IMG/VR virus record: IMGVR_UViG_3300043548_000155
Span: 1-37,456 of that record
DNA from: a virus
Direction: 5' to 3' (one strand)
DNA: 37,456 nucleotides
The notes under the pieces are model-generated. The model was not told where the DNA came from. It saw only the letters and a list, made by a program, of their open reading frames with translations, and ran no database searches. Below are positions 33,304 through 37,456 of this stretch, piece by piece (position 1 is the first letter of the stretch; the number at the start of each line of letters is the position of its first letter). A program made the translations under genes and the position numbers.

Positions 33304-33983
33304 GTATCATACTCCTTCTGCAAGATACTAAATGTATCTTCCCAACTATCTACTTTATAATACTTGCTAGCACGTAATGCAATAGAGTAATCATTGCCGC
33401 CAATCTCAATTTTGTCTCCAAAGAAAACAAATGGTGAGATTTCATCAGCAATTTGAGCCTTGTCTTTACCACATAGATAAATGTCAATACCTGTTTCGCC
33501 TGCAACTGTTGCTTCTAAACGCGGAAATCTCGCATTGATTAACTCTGCGAGATTTTTACGTTCATTAATTGCAGTATCATAATGAACATATGTGTTTCGT
33601 TGGTCACGTGTTGCACCACGACCCACAACACTAAAATTGCATAACCCTGTACGCATTTCGATATGCTGTCCAGTACGTTCAGGGTATGCACTTAGTTCTA
33701 AAAGTGTCTCTAAGAATTTATATTCTTCCTCAGTTAATTCAAATGAGTTAGAATAGATGTGTTGTCCTTTGACGTAGAGTGCATTACCTGCACAACTGTA
33801 AACACCCTTTACAGCGTGACAGATTGGATAGCCTAACTGTTCTAGTGTCTTTTGATAATCGCTACCGGACACTAGATACACGTTATTATTTTTGGCAAAT
33901 TCTAAAAACCATTCAGAGAACCTATGATTCATAGTATCTCTGCTTGGAGTTAGAGTTCCATCTACGTCAAAGACAAAGTTCAT
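33288..33983 (-). CDS. Phosphomannomutase-like HAD phosphatase
   Basis: 231 aa, ATG 33983-33981, overlapping the stop of the peroxiredoxin gene by one base. HAD motif I FVFDVDGTLTPSRDT (Asp6, Asp8), motif II YLVSGSD, cap region LCNFSVVGRGATRDQR, and motif IV FVFFGDKIEIGGNDYSI. The cap and GDK.E.GGND pattern resemble eukaryotic-type phosphomannomutase (HAD-IIB) more than ordinary bacterial phosphatases. It could act on a sugar phosphate or as a phosphatase. Members of this branch are rare in phages as far as I know. Confidence 0.85.
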   Translation of the reverse strand: MNFVFDVDGTLTPSRDTMNHRFSEWFLEFAKNNNVYLVSGSDYQKTLEQLGYPICHAVKGVYSCAGNALYVKGQHIYSNSFELTEEEYKFLETLLELSAYPERTGQHIEMRTGLCNFSVVGRGATRDQRNTYVHYDTAINERKNLAELINARFPRLEATVAGETGIDIYLCGKDKAQIADEISPFVFFGDKIEIGGNDYSIALRASKYYKVDSWEDTFSILQKEYDTCLSV

Positions 33984-34528
33984 TAGAGGGTCTCACCACC
34001 GATTGCACGATTGCATGGGCATAGTTCACCAGTTTGCAATGCGTCAAGAATACGCAATGTTTCTTCTGGGTTACGACCAACATCTAGATTGTTAACTGTA
34101 ACATGCTGAATGATGTTCTCAGGGTCAACAATGAATGTTGCACGTAGTGCGGCACCTGCTGGACCATAGAAAATACCTAACTGACCAGCAAGTGATAGTT
34201 CATCACGTGCAACGTCAGCGAATGACCAACTAGTAGTTTTCTTCAAATCTTCATGAGCATTGCGCCATGCTAGTTTACAGAATTCATTGTCAGTACTACC
34301 GATCAATAGAACTGCATCACGGTCAATAAATTCTTTGTTCAACTTATCGTATGCTACGATTTCAGTTGGACATACAAAAGTAAAGTCCTTAGGATAGTAT
34401 ACGATTACCTTCCACTTGCCTTCAAAACTCTTTTCTGTAATTGTTTCGAATGCACCATCAGGTGTCAATGCACCTGGCTTAACGCCTGTTACGGCAAACT
34501 GTTCAATCTTATCACCAATCGTTTTCAT
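33983..34528 (-). CDS. ahpC: AhpC-type 2-Cys peroxiredoxin
   Basis: 181 aa, ATG 34528-34526 with AAGGAGAT upstream. Peroxidatic motif KDFTFVCPTEIVAYDKLNKEF contains Cys53. The resolving end ELCPCNRAIGG has Cys170 and Cys172. FIVDPENIIQHVTVN and VGRNPEETLRILDALQTGE lie between. The pattern matches the AhpD-dependent AhpC (actinobacterial and proteobacterial) rather than the AhpF-dependent form. Reduces hydrogen and organic peroxides. In operon with phosphatase, SGNH hydrolase and AhpD. Confidence 0.94.
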   Translation of the reverse strand: MKTIGDKIEQFAVTGVKPGALTPDGAFETITEKSFEGKWKVIVYYPKDFTFVCPTEIVAYDKLNKEFIDRDAVLLIGSTDNEFCKLAWRNAHEDLKKTTSWSFADVARDELSLAGQLGIFYGPAGAALRATFIVDPENIIQHVTVNNLDVGRNPEETLRILDALQTGELCPCNRAIGGETL

Positions 34529-34558
34529 TTTAATCTCCTTCTGTGTGTTAAATGAAAT

Positions 34559-34903
34559 TTACTTCTGTGACCTACAATTGGGACAAATCAATTGTAAGTT
34601 TTCTTCTGCACTGTTATGACTATTGTTATCTAGGTAGTCTACGACCAATGGCGCCGGGTGGCCCAACCATTCTTCAAGACCACAAACTTCACACTTATGT
34701 CCACGTTCACTGATTAAGTACTTCTTAATCCAGTCAGGAACCTGACGCCATGCTTTTTGTTCTGGATGTTCTTTCCACTCGTTGATCAGCATTCTACTGC
34801 GGTGTTGCTGTTGGCAACTGTTATTACAGTATTTGTTAGTGTAAGAGTGTCCTTTGACTGGATTATTCTTACCACAATTTAAGCAAGTGAAACAACCATT
34901 CAT
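34559..34903 (-). CDS. HNH-like zinc-binding protein with altered catalytic site
   Basis: 114 aa, ATG 34903-34901. N-terminal zinc motif CFTCLNCGKNNPVKGHSYTN, then helical middle, then HKCEVCGLEEWLG (CxxC) and a beta-beta-alpha unit ending LICPNCRSQK. Where HNH enzymes have DH, this protein has DY (VVDYLDNN), and the final His is Arg. The zinc-binding frame is kept but the catalytic His is lost, so it may bind rather than cut DNA. The ribosome site is weak. Confidence 0.72.
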   Translation of the reverse strand: MNGCFTCLNCGKNNPVKGHSYTNKYCNNSCQQQHRSRMLINEWKEHPEQKAWRQVPDWIKKYLISERGHKCEVCGLEEWLGHPAPLVVDYLDNNSHNSAEENLQLICPNCRSQK

Positions 34904-34983
34904 AATTAATAGACCATATCGTAAAGCATAATGTATTTACATCATGCTCTACTTCTAAATATGCTACTATTTAGAAAAAGTAA
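34904..34983 (-). other. 80-nt spacer with two small hairpins
   Basis: TTCTAAATA/TATTTAGAA (34953-34976, 9 bp) and a GCATGATGTA/TACATTATGC palindrome. Possibly terminator or operator of the genes on each side. No promoter seen. Confidence 0.35.
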
Positions 34984-35199
34984 TTACTTTGGGCAACCTA
35001 GTTCGTAGTCCCAACCTTTGCCACCGAGTAGTTTCCAATTTTCATATTTACGTGCTTCATCTTTACACGATTGTGGCTGACCTATTGAACCGATTACTGC
35101 CATGCAATGTTCGCAACGGTAACTAATACCTGATGACTCATCAAAGTACGCTGTGCCTCCGCAAGGCAAATGTTGAGGGGGATAAGTGACTGTAAACAT
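34984..35199 (-). CDS. Small conserved zinc-type phage protein (71 aa)
   Basis: ATG 35199-35197, trimmed so it does not run through the upstream terminator. MFTVTYPPQHLPCGGTAYFD then SGISYRCEHCMAVIGSIGQP and CKDEARKYENWKLLGGKGWD, ending YELGCPK. Cysteines in pairs (RCEHC, plus others) suggest zinc. This TYPPQHLPCGGTAYFDESSG type is common in large phages. No ribosome site is visible, so its expression may need read-through of the terminator. Confidence 0.72.
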   Translation of the reverse strand: MFTVTYPPQHLPCGGTAYFDESSGISYRCEHCMAVIGSIGQPQSCKDEARKYENWKLLGGKGWDYELGCPK

Positions 35200-35228
35200 A
35201 AAAATAATGGGGACCGAAGTCCCCATTA
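35200..35228 (-). terminator. Intrinsic terminator of the AAA+ ATPase gene
   Basis: AATGGGGAC-TTCG-GTCCCCATT followed by an AT-rich T-run, same TTCG-loop design as the one at 2202-2232. Confidence 0.88.
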
Positions 35229-35229
35229 C

Positions 35230-36285
35230 TCAAAACGCATCGTAGTTGAAGTACTTGACTGGTGCCTTAGTAAGGGTCATCTTAATACCCTTATCTTCGA
35301 ACACAAACAGACCCTTCTGTGCGTCAACCTTAACGAGGGTATCAGCAGTGAAAACGATATGCTTGTATTCGGCATTGTCATCTTCGGGGTCAGGATCAAA
35401 ACCAATTCCAACACCCTCACGGCGTAGTGGGTTACCTTCGAACTCAGTCATGTTAGCATCTTCGGTAACATCACGACCATTAGCCATTAGTTTAACAGTG
35501 TACTTGGTACCGTTATCAAACTCAGGCTTGATGTTTAGCATACGTAATGCTTCCTGAGGTGTTTCGCCATAGCGATTCATTTCCTCAACAAGCGCCTTAA
35601 GCATGTCAAAGTTAAACTCACCAAACAGACCTGCAAGAGTTACAATCTTGTCAATGTAATTCTTTGCCTTAAGGGTATCATCACAGTATTCACGAATGAA
35701 TGTTGAATCAAGACCCTTAAAGTCTAGCATGTAGTAGATGCGTCCGGGACGATTACGCATGTGGTAATCAACACGGTACTTGTCATTACAAGTTAGTAGA
35801 AACAACTTCTTAGTTGGGAATACACCATCTAGTAGAGTTAGAATCTGCTCTTGTTCATCACGTTCATATACCTTTTCAAACTCATCAAACAAGATAGCAC
35901 AAGGCTGGTCGATGTTCTGAATGAACGTATTGAATGCATCACCGCACCAAGGAGCATTGATTACAATAGTAGGAATGTCTTGCTTTGCAAGTTCCATACA
36001 AACATTCTTAGTAAGCAATGTCTTGCCTGAACCCTTTTCACCGGTCATCATTACACCAGTGGTAGTTGGTCGTTCAAGAAAAGTATTGATGATACGATCA
36101 GTGTTCTTTAGACAATCACCATAAATTTTCGTTGGAGCAGTAAAGTTGCCAATATGCTCCAGGTACAAATTGCCAAAAGCATCCTTCTGAATCGTATAGT
36201 TACCTGCAGGAAGTTTCTCATGAAGGTCTAGTGCTTCATTCGTTGCTACCTTAAAAGTGTTACCGTTCTTTAGAAAATACGTCAT
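35230..36285 (-). CDS. AAA+ ATPase
   Basis: 351 aa, ATG 36285-36283 with a weak site and its own promoter at 36318-36346. Walker A VMMTGEKGSGKTLLTK (82-89), Walker B CAILFDEFEKVYE (131-137), sensor 1 FLLTCNDKYR, and the arginine-rich RNRPGRIYYMLDF that fits the second region of homology in BCS1/FtsH-like ATPases. The 55-residue N-terminus (LKNGNTFKVATNEALDLHEK) and the C-terminal 90 residues are unassigned. Probably remodels proteins or DNA-protein complexes. Not one of the standard phage replication ATPases. Confidence 0.88.
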   Translation of the reverse strand: MTYFLKNGNTFKVATNEALDLHEKLPAGNYTIQKDAFGNLYLEHIGNFTAPTKIYGDCLKNTDRIINTFLERPTTTGVMMTGEKGSGKTLLTKNVCMELAKQDIPTIVINAPWCGDAFNTFIQNIDQPCAILFDEFEKVYERDEQEQILTLLDGVFPTKKLFLLTCNDKYRVDYHMRNRPGRIYYMLDFKGLDSTFIREYCDDTLKAKNYIDKIVTLAGLFGEFNFDMLKALVEEMNRYGETPQEALRMLNIKPEFDNGTKYTVKLMANGRDVTEDANMTEFEGNPLRREGVGIGFDPDPEDDNAEYKHIVFTADTLVKVDAQKGLFVFEDKGIKMTLTKAPVKYFNYDAF

Positions 36286-36317
36286 TTTAAACTCACGAAT
36301 TGTTTAGTTAGATTGAT

Positions 36318-36346
36318 AGTATATGACCGTTGAACTTAAATGTCAA
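36318..36346 (-). promoter_or_regulatory. Early promoter of the AAA+ gene
   Basis: TTGACA (36346-36341), 17-nt spacer and TATACT (36323-36318). Confidence 0.87.
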
Positions 36347-37128
36347 GCAAAAATTTCAAGTGCTGTCCCGCATTCTGTGCAGAATTTAGCCGTTGCTTTG
36401 TTTTGCTTACCACATGTCACGCATTTGGGTTTGTGCTTGGTTGTAACGGGCTTGCGCACTTCTTTATTGTCAGGTGTCTCGCCTAGTAGTTTTAGCACGA
36501 TAGTATGCTTTTCAGTTTCAGTTGCGAACCAACTTGCTGTTGAAAACTTTTGTTCACTCTTTGAACCTGGAACAGTGATACCAACATCATTGATTGGTGC
36601 TGACACGTTCATTGATTGCGTAGACACTGTAGCAGAACCTACTGCATTAGTGGCACTAAAGGTAGTATGCGAATCATAGACTTGATTCAAAGTAGTACTA
36701 CGTAAGATACCGGTTGAATACAACGGTGTATTGGGTTGCCACTGATCGGTTTTCCAAATGATTCCATCCTGACGCTGATATATCTTTTCGAATTGGTATT
36801 CAATACGAACGATACCATCTTCTAGTTTGACACCTCGATGCTGTTCAATATTGCCGGTACGCTCAATGAACTTGAACTTGTTACCCTCAGTCATGTTGCC
36901 GTTCTTAATGCTACGTTCTAGATCAATCTCTTGACCAGGACTAACAACTAAACCACCAGGCACAGCATTTTCACCATCAATATAAACATTGACGATTGCA
37001 CGTACTGTATTGAGATTTTTGATTAATATGCTATATTCGCTACCAAATGGAATATAGACTGTATCCTTAAATTCACGTAAGATTTTTCCGTTAGCCTTAA
37101 GGCTGGCTACTAGTTTACTATTGTACAT
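36343..37128 (-). CDS. Phage protein with C-terminal zinc ribbon (261 aa)
   Basis: ATG 37128-37126 after AAGGAGAAT. The frame is open further upstream. N-terminal 110 residues are beta-rich (FKDTVYIPFGSEYSILIKNL, VVSPGQEIDLERSI, KFIERTGNIEQHRG) like a jelly-roll or Ig-like fold. A linker rich in Thr/Ser/Ala follows. The last 35 residues are a zinc ribbon: KCVTCGKQNKATAKFCTECG with four Cys. Unknown function. Zinc ribbons of this kind in phages are often in regulators or structural proteins. Confidence 0.78.
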   Translation of the reverse strand: MYNSKLVASLKANGKILREFKDTVYIPFGSEYSILIKNLNTVRAIVNVYIDGENAVPGGLVVSPGQEIDLERSIKNGNMTEGNKFKFIERTGNIEQHRGVKLEDGIVRIEYQFEKIYQRQDGIIWKTDQWQPNTPLYSTGILRSTTLNQVYDSHTTFSATNAVGSATVSTQSMNVSAPINDVGITVPGSKSEQKFSTASWFATETEKHTIVLKLLGETPDNKEVRKPVTTKHKPKCVTCGKQNKATAKFCTECGTALEIFA

Positions 37129-37210
37129 CACAATTATTCTCCTTGTTACGGTACACACTCTAAGTACCTAAAATTTAAAGAGTGTTGGGTGTGCCCTATG
37201 CACAAACATA

Positions 37211-37239
37211 TTTATACATGAAAAGCACACCCTTGTCAA
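37211..37239 (-). promoter_or_regulatory. Promoter of the zinc-ribbon gene
   Basis: TTGACA (37239-37234), 17-nt spacer and TATAAA (37216-37211). Confidence 0.8.
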
Positions 37240-37241
37240 AA

Positions 37242-37456
37242 TTATTGGTCGTCCTCATCATCGACCTCAGCATCCAAATCGATATCTGAGGTCTTTTGAT
37301 ACTTTGGGTCATCGTACAACCTATAATAACCTTCATTAGGCATAAGTTTTCTAAAGTCAGTGTCACTTAGCATAAGTGCTAAGTAGGTTACGTCTTTACC
37401 TTCATAGATATCAGTTACGTAGAATGTAGTTGAACATGCACCGCCAATACTTTTGA
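37242..37456 (-). CDS. Hypothetical protein, acidic C-terminus (5' end outside window)
   Basis: The stop TAA is at 37244-37242 and the frame is open to the right edge, so 71 residues are visible. It begins (after the edge) KSIGGACSTTFYVTDIYEGK, then YLALMLSDTDFRKLMPNEGY and RLYDDPKYQKTS, and ends in a strongly acidic DLDAEVDDEDDQ. No family recognised. The acidic tail could mimic DNA or bind a basic partner, as inference only. Confidence 0.7.
   Translation of the reverse strand, partial: KSIGGACSTTFYVTDIYEGKDVTYLALMLSDTDFRKLMPNEGYYRLYDDPKYQKTSDIDLDAEVDDEDDQ

Overview
The window is a piece of a large lytic tailed-phage genome (tailed dsDNA virus, myovirus-like gene content, AT-rich). The evidence is dense short genes that overlap by 1-26 nt, repeated very strong sigma70-type promoters, T4-like late-promoter motifs, an RNA-repair set, many small conserved phage proteins, and a tRNA array larger than most phages carry. 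The host is probably a Gram-negative proteobacterium. Every canonical tRNA has an encoded CCA, the promoters are canonical TTGACA/TATAAT, the boxA element matches the proteobacterial rRNA type, and YggX is a beta/gammaproteobacterial family. I cannot name the host.

Layout. (1) 1-10390 is an almost unbroken minus-strand early region. It holds small regulatory or hypothetical proteins, a SleB-like cell-wall hydrolase, YggX, small membrane proteins, an HD-type (p)ppGpp hydrolase, a GIY-YIG nuclease, a zinc peptidase-like protein, and an RNA ligase/polynucleotide kinase/phosphoesterase set. Promoters share an extended element, AAAGGCTTGACATTTAAT, with a 17-nt spacer and TATAAT. (2) 10390-15880 is a plus-strand block with a 2OG-Fe(II) oxygenase, a PP-loop ATPase, a subtilisin-like protease, a second oxygenase and a GNAT acetyltransferase. 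One minus-strand phosphoesterase-like gene lies between. (3) 15884-31750 is an RNA island on the minus strand. It has 34 tRNA genes covering all 20 amino acids, including an initiator tRNA, and several structured non-coding RNAs. These include a roughly 1.7-kb ornate RNA with an embedded tRNA-like domain, a second ornate RNA of about 0.5 kb, a 105-nt tRNA-like RNA ending in CCA, and long-helix RNAs of 85 and 116 nt. Cargo genes sit between the tRNAs: flavodoxin reductase, GNAT, SpeD-like decarboxylase, two sulfotransferase-like proteins, radical SAM/SPASM protein, HNH nuclease, SGNH hydrolase, and dual-specificity phosphatase. (4) 31751-37456 holds a methyltransferase-like gene (+), then on the minus strand AhpD, a CxxC microprotein, an SGNH hydrolase, a phosphomannomutase-like HAD phosphatase, AhpC-type peroxiredoxin, zinc proteins, an AAA+ ATPase and a zinc-ribbon protein.

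How it fits together. The early genes point to host takeover: ppGpp removal, nucleases, and repair of tRNAs cut by host anticodon nucleases. The AhpC/AhpD pair plus YggX looks like a virus-carried oxidative-stress module. The tRNA and structured-RNA operons are built like rRNA operons, with tandem strong promoters, a boxA antitermination element in the leader, and long AU-rich closing helices resembling RNase III processing stems. The strongest candidate for an undescribed system is this ornate-RNA/tRNA-like-RNA island. By context it resembles the known GOLLD and ROOL large RNAs of phages, but I cannot assign it to either from sequence alone. A second general observation is a set of ATAAATA late-promoter motifs placed 4-5 nt before ATG, which predicts leaderless late mRNAs.
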